This document shows, piece by piece, positions 29,107 through 37,575 of a stretch of 64,000 nt of DNA (its first letter is position 1; each line of letters begins with the position of its first letter). The stretch is from positions 1,162,001 to 1,226,000 of the forward strand of contig NC_011027.1 in assembly GCF_000020505.1 (NCBI RefSeq), given 5' to 3'. Origin of the DNA: Chlorobaculum parvum NCIB 8327. GTDB taxonomy: Bacteria > Bacteroidota > Chlorobiia > Chlorobiales > Chlorobiaceae. Below the pieces are notes generated by a model, which was given only the letters and a program-made list of their open reading frames with translations, did not search any database and had not been told where the DNA came from. A program made the translations under genes and the position numbers.

Positions 29107-29141
29107 CTATATAACGAATCACTTGCAAATTTACAAGCAAC
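29107..29141 (-). promoter_or_regulatory. Candidate sox operon control region
   Basis: CTATATAAC (29107-29115) and TTACAAGCAAC (29131-29141) match the two words upstream of sqr. On the minus strand GTTATATAG lies 136 bp before the soxJ start, against 131 bp before sqr. A TTGC...GCAA inverted repeat surrounds the second word. The remaining intergenic sequence (28972-29322) is otherwise featureless and also serves the divergent methyltransferase gene. Confidence 0.42.
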
Positions 29142-29322
29142 AATTCCACATCATTCACCACTGTTAACTCTTCAGTCACAAAAAAGTCTGATCAGCCATA
29201 ACCAACCGCGGCATCACGAGTAAAGAGAAAAGAGGATCGTTATATTTCCTCTGAAGCAAAAACAAGGCAGGGACAGGTCTCCCCCAACCTGATCGGACCA
29301 GCCCCGGCAAAGGATAAGAGCC

Positions 29323-30240
29323 ATGACATCAACCTCTCAGCAGCAGTCGAGAAGCGCCTTGATCGAGGCTGGCATTCGTTGCGCACTCTCCCCTATGGTG
29401 GATGAGGATGACATCTGGAGCCGTTACAGCAACGACAAAACCGATATCGGCGAGCATCTGGCACGGGTCATCCGGACGCTGTCTGCGGCTGTGCCGCTGA
29501 ACCGGAAGCTCAGGGCGCTCTCCATCGGCTCAAGCAGCGAACCGCAATTCCGGATCCTTGAGACCGCCTTCCGGGGTGGACTTTACCTGCTTGACATCGA
29601 TCCGAACGCGCTTGAGACGGTCAGGGATCGGGTGACACGGCAGAATATCGGCCATGTCAGCATGATTGCCGCCGACTACAACGAACAGCTTCATGAGGGG
29701 CAACGCACCAGGCAGTTCCTCGAACAATCGCTCGACAACCGTCCCGTCGATCTCATTACCCTGCACCATTCGCTCTACTATTGTGAAATGGAGCAGTGGG
29801 TGCCGCTGTTCAGAAATATCCACCAGCACCTCCTTGCGCGATCGGGTGCGATTCACGCCGTGCTTATGGCGCCATCGAGCCGTGATCCGCTTACCACGAC
29901 CTCGCTCTATAGCCGTTTCGCGGGCAACTATTTCGGCATCTGCAACGACCAGAGCCTGCCGGAGCTGAAACGCCGCCTCGAACGCCTGCCGGAGTTCCGG
30001 AACACGCAGCTCCACCTCAGCACAAGCAAGGTGCGGTTTTACGTCAATGATTTCGTCAAATTGATGAAAGTGGTCTGGATGATTCTGCTCTATCCGGGAG
30101 TGCACCAGTACAGCGACAGTCAGAAAAAACAGATCGCCTCGTATGTGTACGACACCTTTTACGCCGTACAACAGCCGCTGTATCAGGAGCAGCACCATCT
30201 GGTGCTCTATCGCGGCATCAGGTTTCGAGGACTCGGGTAA
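29323..30240 (+). CDS. Class I SAM-dependent methyltransferase
   Basis: 305 residues. A Rossmann-type SAM site is visible as LSIGSSSEPQFRIL (about 65-78), with an acidic second strand LYLLDIDPNA and LITLHHSLYY further on. The motif I glycines are reduced (GSSSE instead of GxGxG), so SAM binding is likely but not certain. The substrate is unknown. It is divergent from the sox operon and ends 15 bp from the convergent OYE-family gene. Confidence 0.65.
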   Translation: MTSTSQQQSRSALIEAGIRCALSPMVDEDDIWSRYSNDKTDIGEHLARVIRTLSAAVPLNRKLRALSIGSSSEPQFRILETAFRGGLYLLDIDPNALETVRDRVTRQNIGHVSMIAADYNEQLHEGQRTRQFLEQSLDNRPVDLITLHHSLYYCEMEQWVPLFRNIHQHLLARSGAIHAVLMAPSSRDPLTTTSLYSRFAGNYFGICNDQSLPELKRRLERLPEFRNTQLHLSTSKVRFYVNDFVKLMKVVWMILLYPGVHQYSDSQKKQIASYVYDTFYAVQQPLYQEQHHLVLYRGIRFRGLG

Positions 30241-30255
30241 TCTGAGGCTTGCCGG

Positions 30256-31473
30256 TCATGACCGATCAGGCAGGCGGCCTCTCCAGCATCGCAGTGATTC
30301 CTGTTCGATCATGATCGCGCAATAATTGCACATCGTGCATTTCGACATCGTCTGGCTGCCTTCACGGAACTTCCGGACAATTGCGGGATCGTTGATGAAC
30401 GGCCGCGACATCGAAACGAAATCGGCCCGGCTACCTGAGAGCACCACCGAAGCATCTTCGAGCGTATGAATGCCGCCGACAACGATCACCGGCATCGAAA
30501 CAGCTGCCTTGATCTCTTTGGAGGCCTGCACGTTATAACACCGGTAAGGTTTGGGGCTTGCCGGGAGAAACGGCGGCAGCACGCGCTTCAGAACCGGTTG
30601 GAGCAGCTGTGGGATTGAGGCGAATTTGAAATTGGCTTCAAACAGAGGATCGAGTGGCGTTTTTGGGCCCCTCATCACGGCCAGTCCTTCCGAAATCACG
30701 CCTGAAGAAACCTCGACAGCGGCACAACCGGCCTGCTCGAGCATCATGGCTATCTGAACCGCATCCTCCACCTTCATACCGCCCTTCATACCATCGTAGG
30801 CGTTGATTTTGGCCAGCACCGGAAAATCGCCAACCTTGCGATGGATGCTCTGCATGATCTCCGAAACGATGCGAAACCGGTTCTCGATCGAACCACCCCA
30901 GCGGTCGGTACGGCGATTGCTGAACGGTGACAGGAACTGGGCAAGCAGGTAACCGTGCGCGCAATGCAACTGCACGCCATCGAAACCGGAAGCCCTTGCC
31001 CGGACAGCGGCCCCGGAGAACGCCTCGATGATTTCCCGGATATCGCTGTCCGAAAGCTCGTGCGGAACCTCTTCAGTGAAAAAAGGATCCTTCTGCGCCG
31101 ACGGAGCCACGGTTCTTTTGCCGGTCACCGCCGAGCGGGTCTGGCGACCGCAGTGGGCAAGCTGCGCGATAACCGGTGCACCTGCCTGGTGCACCGTATC
31201 GAGCAGGCGCCTGTATGCAGGCACCAACCTGTCGTCGTGCATCATCAACATTCCGGGAAAGCTGCTCCTGCCCTGCTGAAGCACGCCGGCATATCCGGCG
31301 ATCAGCGCACCGGCCTCCCCTTTGGCCAGCCGCACGTAGAGCTCTTCAAGCAACTCGGTCGGAGCGCCATCTGCGTCGGCCATTCCCTCGTGGGTCGCCG
31401 AACGAAGAAAACGATTGCGAAGCCTGATCGAACCGATAGACGCCGGCTCGAACATTCGGTGATTTTCAGACAT
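30256..31473 (-). CDS. Old yellow enzyme-family NADH:flavin oxidoreductase
   Basis: 405 residues forming the FMN-binding TIM barrel: RNRFLRSATHEGMAD, AQLAHCGRQTR, FDGVQLHCAHGYLLAQFLSP and WGGSIENRFR. After the barrel a CTMCNYC cysteine cluster resembles the Fe-S site of 2,4-dienoyl-CoA reductase relatives, but the C-terminal FAD/NADH domain of those enzymes is missing. It would reduce an activated double bond with NAD(P)H. The physiological substrate is unknown, and it appears to be a single gene. Confidence 0.85.
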   Translation of the reverse strand: MSENHRMFEPASIGSIRLRNRFLRSATHEGMADADGAPTELLEELYVRLAKGEAGALIAGYAGVLQQGRSSFPGMLMMHDDRLVPAYRRLLDTVHQAGAPVIAQLAHCGRQTRSAVTGKRTVAPSAQKDPFFTEEVPHELSDSDIREIIEAFSGAAVRARASGFDGVQLHCAHGYLLAQFLSPFSNRRTDRWGGSIENRFRIVSEIMQSIHRKVGDFPVLAKINAYDGMKGGMKVEDAVQIAMMLEQAGCAAVEVSSGVISEGLAVMRGPKTPLDPLFEANFKFASIPQLLQPVLKRVLPPFLPASPKPYRCYNVQASKEIKAAVSMPVIVVGGIHTLEDASVVLSGSRADFVSMSRPFINDPAIVRKFREGSQTMSKCTMCNYCAIMIEQESLRCWRGRLPDRS

Positions 31474-31967
31474 CCAGGGAAAGGTTAAAAGACAACACCA
31501 GGATCACCCTAACAATATGCAGCTGCAGCAGGACCGAAATCCGCCAATATCACCACAGGCCCTGATTAAAGCCGCGTAACAGCATGAGAATAATGCAAAA
31601 AACACAGGACAATAGCTATCGCCTCAATCATCGTTTTAAATAATACGTTAGAAACAAGAATAAAGACGCAGTAATTGCCGGAGGAAAATTATCAACCAAG
31701 CTATTGAGTACAGCAGAATCAGGAAGGGAAAACCATGAATCCTTTATGTATCATGGCGCGAAGTATCAGATCAGCACTAAACTGAGCTTCAGACTGCTTG
31801 CTGGAAATGGGTGACAACAAAGATAGGATAATGGAGCGCGTCGAGAGGCTTAGATCTTCGAGAAAACGATCACTCTTGCACTTTCGCAGTACGTCAGGGG
31901 CTAATCTATTGGAGATCTGTAGCGAGGAAATGCAAAGGCAACAAAAAAGAGAATGACGAACACGATC
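31474..31967. other. Intergenic stretch with a possible 49-residue ORF
   Basis: About 490 bp without a confident gene. A small plus-strand frame at 31807-31956 would encode 49 residues (MGDNKDRIMERVERLRSS...), basic and helical, with only a poorly spaced GGA upstream. It may be a gene fragment. The remainder has scattered AT-rich sequence and no clear terminator. Confidence 0.3.
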
Positions 31968-32390
31968 CTAAATCAGCCAGTTTTCTGCTTCCAAATAGCT
32001 TTGAAACGGCTTCATCTCAAAGGGAACTCTTTCACGACAAGCCTCTTCACAAAAAAGCTTTAACATGGCATACTGAAACCCTCCAGCTGCAAACATAGCA
32101 CCTTTCTTCTTTGTGGCTCCAGCAGGAAAAAAGGTTTTTATCCTTTTAACCGTCTCAAAAAAATCGATGTTCGAAAAATCACAGATAACTTCCCCATCTA
32201 AAACCCAAAGAGAGTTCTTGTGAGGGTATTCAGGATGCAGCATTAAGGCTTGCTGCGCCTCAAAAAGTGCTTTCTGGTCAATATGACCAGTAATCGACAC
32301 TTGAAGATAGTAGAGTTTGTTATAGACTTTGTACACGGACTGTAGTTGCTCAGTATTTTGAATAATAGTAAAAATATTGCGAAGAGGCAC
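31968..32390 (-). CDS. Small STAS/SpoIIAA-like protein (paralogue of 37165-37560)
   Basis: 140 residues that I cannot name. Layout: MPLRNIF, then a beta strand-rich start YKVYNKLYYLQVSITGHID, a central SLWVLDGEVICDFSN, a helix-strand GAMFAAGGFQYAML and an ending QSYLEAENWLI. This alternation and the terminal 'x-A-x-x-W' resemble SpoIIAA/STAS-like small domains, so a regulatory role is possible. The protein at 37165-37560 has the same layout. The gene is AT-rich and monocistronic. Confidence 0.6.
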   Translation of the reverse strand: MPLRNIFTIIQNTEQLQSVYKVYNKLYYLQVSITGHIDQKALFEAQQALMLHPEYPHKNSLWVLDGEVICDFSNIDFFETVKRIKTFFPAGATKKKGAMFAAGGFQYAMLKLFCEEACRERVPFEMKPFQSYLEAENWLI

Positions 32391-33093
32391 TACTGAACAG
32401 TACTAAACCCCATATTGAATCTATAAAATAAATCAAGCTGGCTCACAATTTTTTTTCATTGTTTGAGAGCACAAGGCTCTGATAAAAAGCTAAGCGAATC
32501 TGAAAAAATCATTCCAACAAGCTTATCAATCCACGCGCCCCTGCGCTTGACAATCAGCAATCATAGCCGGCTATACGAGTAACCATCGGCGAAGGCGAGC
32601 GTTATGTCCTGTCAAAAATATAGCAATAAGGACGTATTACACCAATAATAACACTCTCTTTTTCTTTTTTTACGGTTCTTTCAACACCAACACCGACGAG
32701 CCATTGATTCGGGTGTGCCAAAAGAGGTTATGGCGTGATGATTCCGGGAATGTTCATTGGCGCAACATGGTTAACTGGGTTAACAACCTCAAAAAAACGA
32801 TGGTAAGGCAGATGCTGGTTATTCCTCGGTGATACCCAAAATCTCATATCGACACTCGTTAGAGTTGCTGCTGACTGAATGACAACAAAAGAGTTACAGG
32901 GGTTTTGGTTATATTGATAAACAAGTCAATCCCGGACTTAAAGGGAAGAGGCCCCGGCAGTTTGCCACTGCAGATTACCATAATGACTGGCGGATGCAAG
33001 AATTGCGCGACACTGTCGTCATTGATGATTAATCCCCTTTACCGGAAAAGAGATTGAGAGCTGAACAAGAAATTTTTGTTTTTAGTACGTCCT
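32391..33093. other. AT-rich intergenic stretch, no supported gene
   Basis: About 700 bp. A very short plus-strand frame at 32738-32806 (22 residues, hydrophobic, with AGAGG upstream) is the only coding-like feature and is weak. A GC-richer block near 32945-32985 (GGCCCCGGCAGTTTGCC) precedes the large oxidoreductase gene and could be part of its leader. No known riboswitch is recognised. Confidence 0.35.
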
Positions 33094-36000
33094 ATGACTG
33101 TTAATAAAGAGCTTGAAATCGCGAAAACGGCTCCTGCCGTCAAACGCGAAATTCCATACAATTATACCTCCGCCAGCGACCGGCAGGCGATTTCGTTCAT
33201 ACTGGGCGAAGCTGTGGTGCGGCAGGTTGACGAGTTGCGCGATTTTCGCGTGACAGGGCGTTCCGCACGCCTGCTGATGCAGATTTTCGGTGACATCCTT
33301 ATTCACGGACGCAATCCCTACCTGTTTCAGGAGCTGCTCGATTCGGAACGCCGCAGGAACCGTATTTTCGAACATGCGCGGAAAGATCTTGAAACCATCG
33401 AAGCATCGGCCAACGGCGATTCGAGGGTACTGGCCATCGTGCAGACCCTGCGTAAAAAGCTTGATAAATTTCGTGCCGAGATCGAAGTCATTCCTGCCTA
33501 CCGCCAAAAGCTGAAGCGGGAGCTGGCGCCCATCGTTGGGACCAAAAATGTACTGTTTGATCCTTTCTCGATTGTCGCGCACGCTACTGACGCCACCGAC
33601 TGGCGCTTGTACCTGCCAGTAGCCGTGGTGACGCCGGACAACGAGGCGCAGGTGGCGCCCCTAATCGCTGCTATCGCCAAGCTTGGGCTGCGTGTGATTC
33701 CGCGCGGTGCCGGTACCGGCCTGACCGGCGGCGCAGTGCCGCTGCGTTCGGATTGCGTCATCATCAACACCGAGAAACTGAACCACGTGCGTGGCATTAG
33801 CGAGCGGACGTTCCACTTGAAGGAGGGGCATTCAGTAACGGGTAAGGTGATCGAGGTCGAGTCGGGCGTCATCACCGAGGCGGCCATGCACCATGCCGAC
33901 GAGCATGGCTTGGTGTTTGCAACCGACCCGACCAGCGAGTGGGCCTGCACCATCGGCGGCAACATCGCCGAGAACGCGGGCGGCAAAATGGCCGTGCGCT
34001 GGGGCACCTGCATCGACAATTTGCTGGAGTGGAAGATCGCCATGCCGGGCGGCAAACTGTGGACCGTTCGCCGAACCGATCATCAGCTTCGCAAAATTCT
34101 GCCAGAGGACACCGTGACCTACGAGGTGCTCGATCAGCACGGTGCGCCGCTAAAGCGCATCACCTTGCGCGGCACCGAAATCCGCAAACAGGGGCTGTGG
34201 AAAGATATTACCAACAAGGCGCTCGGTGGCGTGCCGGGACTGCAGAAAGAGGGCACCGACGGCGTCATCACTTCGGCAGTGTTCGTGCTCTATCCGAAGT
34301 ACGAAGAGAAACGCACGCTCTGTCTGGAGTTCTTTGGCCCCGACATGGACGAAGCCAGCCGGGTCATCGTCGAGCTTGCCAACATCTTCCCCTACCGGGA
34401 GGTGGAGCATGAGGCGCTGCTCGCGCTGGAGCATTTCGACGACGAGTACATCCGCGCAATCGACTACAAAGTGAAGGCCACGCGGCCGCAGACGCCGAAA
34501 GCGGTGCTTCTGATCGATATCGCCGGCCACAACGAGGCAGAGGTCGACGCGGGTATCGAACGGGTGCGTGAGCTGCTCGGCAAGCACCCGAACACCCTGA
34601 TGTTCGTCGCTCGCGACCAGGCCGAAGCCACCCTGTACTGGCAGGATCGCAAACGGCTCAGCGCAATCGCACGACGGACCAATGCCTTCAAGCTGAACGA
34701 GGATATCGTCATTCCGATCGATCAGCTTGCGGTGTTCGCCCGCTTCATCGACGATCTTAACGTCGAGGAGGAGCGTTACTCGCAGCAGCTCTATATTGAC
34801 CGGGTTGAGACAATGCTGCACGAAAGCAGCAAACCGGCCAGCCTCTCTGCATTCGAGGCCAAAATCCCGGCTGGCCTCGCTCTGTGCGATCTGATCCGCG
34901 GACGTCTTGACACGGCTGATCCGCTGATGCTTCGCTCGCTGACGCTGGTTCAGGAGTTTCGTTCGGAACTGAAACAGCTCTTCCGCGGCTACCCGAAAAC
35001 GCTCGATGCCATCGAGGCGGCATACAAGTACGTTCGGGACCGCCGTATTGTGCTGGCCACGCACATGCACGCCGGCGATGGGAACGTGCACGTCAACGTG
35101 CCGGTACTCTCGAACGATCGACCGATGCTGGAACGGGCAGACCACGTCATCGACCAGGTGATGGAAAAGGTGATTTCGCTGGGCGGCGTGGTATCGGGCG
35201 AGCACGGCATCGGCGTGACGAAGTTGAAGTACATGGACAAGGCGCGCATCGAAGAGCTATCGGCCTACCGAAACGAGGTCGATCCTGATCGCATCATGAA
35301 TCCCGGCAAACTGGAGGATTACGAGGCGCTGAACCATATCTTCACCCCGTCGTTCAACCTGCTGGAGCTTGAAGCGCACATCCTGAAACGAGGCAAGCTC
35401 GAAGAGCTGTCGAAGAAGGTGGACCACTGTATCCGCTGCGGCAAGTGCAAGCCGGACTGCTGTGTTTACTACCCGGCACGCGGCATGTTCTACCATCCGC
35501 GCAACAAGAACCTGGCCATCGGTTCACTCATCGAGGCGTTGCTTTACGACGCCCAGCGCGAGCGTTCGACCGACTTCAGCCTGCTGCAATGGCTCGAAGA
35601 GGTAGCCGATCACTGCACGATTTGCCACAAGTGTCTCAAACCCTGCCCGGTAGACATCGATACTGGCGAGGTTTCGATACTGGAGCGGGAAATTCTCTCG
35701 GCACGCGGATTCAAAAACACGCCACCTATTACGAAGCTGACGCTCGACTACCTGACCAACCGCTCGCCGTTTTACAACCGGATTTTCCGCAATGCCGTGC
35801 TGCGGGCTGGCGGCGCTGCCCAGCGGACAGGAACGAAGCTCACTGCGCCACTTCAGACTTCGGAGGAGGCACAGAAAATGCTGCCACCGCTGCGCCTGCT
35901 GCGCTCGGCCGTACCGCCGGTGCCGGAAAAAACGCTGCGAGACGTGCTGCCACCCTGCGACAGCGATCAGGTGCTGGTGTTCGAGCCGGAGGGCAAAGAG

Positions 36001-36762
36001 GCCACCTCGACCGTCTTCTACTTCCCCGGCTGTGGCTCGGAGCGCCTTCACTCGACCGTGTCGATGGCGGCAATCCACATTCTGCTCGAAACTGGTACGC
36101 GGGTAATTCTACCGCCACCGTTCCTGTGCTGCGGCTTCCCGCTGCACGTCAACGCCAAAAACGACGAGTACGACAAGATCGTATTGCGTAACTCGGTCAT
36201 GTTCAGCCAGATCAAGGAGATGTTTTCGTATCTCGATTTCGATGCCTGCGTCATTTCTTGCGGCACCTGTATGGAGGGGCTTGAAATTATGGATGCTCCG
36301 AAGCTGTTCGGCAATCGCATCGTTGACGTGTCGCGGTACGCCTTCGAAAAAGGGATGCGGGTCGAGGGTGGAAGCGCTCCCGAAAACCTCTATCACGCTC
36401 CGTGCCACGACTCGCTGAAAGGCAAGGCGTGTGACCTGTTGCGCGACGTCGGTGGATTCGGCAAGGTGACTGAGGTGCCGCACTGCTGTTCGGAAGCCGG
36501 TACGCTGGCACTTTCGAGGCCTGACATCACCGACTCGATGCTCCAGCGCAAACGAGAAGCGCTCAAGGAGTCGATGCATGGTTCGGCCACGGCAACCATC
36601 CTTACCAACTGCCCCTCGTGCGTACAGGGGCTTGGACGCAACCAGGATATGGGCGTGGAACCCAAGCACATCGCCGTTGCGTTGGCCGAAAAACTCTCCG
36701 GCCCCAACTGGCAAGAACGCTTCCTGGCCCAAGCCGCAAAAGCCCAGGCCGTACTGTTTTAG
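33094..36762 (+). CDS. FAD-linked oxidase / Fe-S oxidoreductase fusion (DUF3683 type)
   Basis: 1222 residues from ATG 33094; a TTG at 33076 is possible. The N-terminal region (1-150) is the DUF3683-like part. A PCMH-type FAD domain follows (RGAGTGLTGGAVP near 203-215). The FAD-oxidase C-domain shows HMHAGDGNVHVNV (about 655-667) and SGEHGIGVTKLKYM (about 701-714). Two 4Fe-4S motifs, CIRCGKCKPDC (about 779) and CTICHKCLKPCP (about 840), precede GlcF-like cysteine-rich CCG repeats (CCGFP about 1011, CGTC 1055, CCSEAGT 1130, CPSC 1172). The arrangement fuses GlcD- and GlcF-like parts, as in D-lactate or 2-hydroxyacid dehydrogenases feeding quinone. The substrate is unproven. Confidence 0.9.
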   Translation: MTVNKELEIAKTAPAVKREIPYNYTSASDRQAISFILGEAVVRQVDELRDFRVTGRSARLLMQIFGDILIHGRNPYLFQELLDSERRRNRIFEHARKDLETIEASANGDSRVLAIVQTLRKKLDKFRAEIEVIPAYRQKLKRELAPIVGTKNVLFDPFSIVAHATDATDWRLYLPVAVVTPDNEAQVAPLIAAIAKLGLRVIPRGAGTGLTGGAVPLRSDCVIINTEKLNHVRGISERTFHLKEGHSVTGKVIEVESGVITEAAMHHADEHGLVFATDPTSEWACTIGGNIAENAGGKMAVRWGTCIDNLLEWKIAMPGGKLWTVRRTDHQLRKILPEDTVTYEVLDQHGAPLKRITLRGTEIRKQGLWKDITNKALGGVPGLQKEGTDGVITSAVFVLYPKYEEKRTLCLEFFGPDMDEASRVIVELANIFPYREVEHEALLALEHFDDEYIRAIDYKVKATRPQTPKAVLLIDIAGHNEAEVDAGIERVRELLGKHPNTLMFVARDQAEATLYWQDRKRLSAIARRTNAFKLNEDIVIPIDQLAVFARFIDDLNVEEERYSQQLYIDRVETMLHESSKPASLSAFEAKIPAGLALCDLIRGRLDTADPLMLRSLTLVQEFRSELKQLFRGYPKTLDAIEAAYKYVRDRRIVLATHMHAGDGNVHVNVPVLSNDRPMLERADHVIDQVMEKVISLGGVVSGEHGIGVTKLKYMDKARIEELSAYRNEVDPDRIMNPGKLEDYEALNHIFTPSFNLLELEAHILKRGKLEELSKKVDHCIRCGKCKPDCCVYYPARGMFYHPRNKNLAIGSLIEALLYDAQRERSTDFSLLQWLEEVADHCTICHKCLKPCPVDIDTGEVSILEREILSARGFKNTPPITKLTLDYLTNRSPFYNRIFRNAVLRAGGAAQRTGTKLTAPLQTSEEAQKMLPPLRLLRSAVPPVPEKTLRDVLPPCDSDQVLVFEPEGKEATSTVFYFPGCGSERLHSTVSMAAIHILLETGTRVILPPPFLCCGFPLHVNAKNDEYDKIVLRNSVMFSQIKEMFSYLDFDACVISCGTCMEGLEIMDAPKLFGNRIVDVSRYAFEKGMRVEGGSAPENLYHAPCHDSLKGKACDLLRDVGGFGKVTEVPHCCSEAGTLALSRPDITDSMLQRKREALKESMHGSATATILTNCPSCVQGLGRNQDMGVEPKHIAVALAEKLSGPNWQERFLAQAAKAQAVLF

Positions 36763-36772
36763 TTACAACAAG

Positions 36773-36805
36773 TCAGGGCGACCCGGTTGGTCGCCCTGAT
36801 ATTTC
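36773..36805 (+). terminator. Terminator of the FAD/Fe-S fusion gene
   Basis: A perfect 11-bp stem, TCAGGGCGACC / GGTCGCCCTGA, with a 5-nt loop, followed by the weak T-tract TATTTC. It begins 11 bp after the stop. The remaining sequence up to 37164 holds no supported gene. Confidence 0.7.
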
Positions 36806-37164
36806 ACTCGTCTTACTACAAGGCAGAGAGCACAATTCCCAGCCCATCCATTCACCGCTATTTCGTCTCGGCTCTCAACACAATCCTACAATTATGAAGA
36901 ATTCTTGGGAAGTCGCGGCACAGCAGCCCACTTTTCTACATTATCGCAACTTATTTCTTTACTCTGTACACTATTTCATCTCCCCTCTTTTGCCTGATAA
37001 AATTTTCTTCATTCCTCCAATAACCAAACCTATCACTCTATTTTAAAATATCTTAATCTCATTACAAGATTGTGAGAAAACGATAAGAAGCCGCTGTTCT
37101 TTGTGCTTTCTGGCAATTTGGCATGTATTTTGCAATTCTTTCTTATAAAGATTCAGACCTAAGA

Positions 37165-37560
37165 ATGCCATTAACGTCAAGCACGATAAAAGCCATGTAT
37201 AGAATCATCAACGAAGCGGAATACATCGCGGTGACCTTCACCGGATCGGTCAGTTTTTCGGAACTTCTCGACGCCTTCCTGCGCATCACGGCTTTACCCG
37301 GTTTTGGCGAAAAGAGCCGAGTCTGGGTTTTTAAAGGCGATGATGACACAAGCCTTTCGCTCGCAACCATCTCGTCGGTCATGCCAATTATCAAAAAGCT
37401 GAACCAGAAGAGCAGAAAGAACAACAAGGTTGCCATTGTGTTGCAGAATGGCCTTCACAACGCCATTGTTGATCTCTTCGACGGCGACAACGGCCGGGGA
37501 GCTCGCCGTGTCGATCTTTTTGAAGATATGGATAGCGCCGTACAGTGGGTGGCTGCGTGA
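37165..37560 (+). CDS. Small STAS/SpoIIAA-like protein (paralogue of 31968-32390)
   Basis: 131 residues if started at MPLTSSTIKA. A later ATG at 37195 gives 121 residues, and neither has a clear ribosome-binding site. The layout is MYRIINEAEYIAVTFTG, then SRVWVFKGDDD, then a helix SVMPIIKKLNQKS, then VAIVLQNGLHNAIVDLF and a terminal FEDMDSAVQWVAA. That last segment is typical of SpoIIAA-like/STAS-like small proteins. The paralogue at 31968-32390 begins MPL and ends with the same A-x-x-W pattern. The function is unknown. It may be a regulatory or anti-anti-sigma-like domain. Confidence 0.62.
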   Translation: MPLTSSTIKAMYRIINEAEYIAVTFTGSVSFSELLDAFLRITALPGFGEKSRVWVFKGDDDTSLSLATISSVMPIIKKLNQKSRKNNKVAIVLQNGLHNAIVDLFDGDNGRGARRVDLFEDMDSAVQWVAA

Positions 37561-37575
37561 AAAGCATGCCTCTCG

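Noticed and set aside
32738-32806. 22-residue hydrophobic frame with AGAGG upstream
   Set aside because: Too short to separate from chance in AT-rich DNA. It is only mentioned under the intergenic stretch.
36894-37046. 50-residue plus-strand frame beginning MKNSWEVAAQ
   Set aside because: No ribosome-binding site, AT-rich low-complexity hydrophobic composition and position just after a terminator. It is probably chance.
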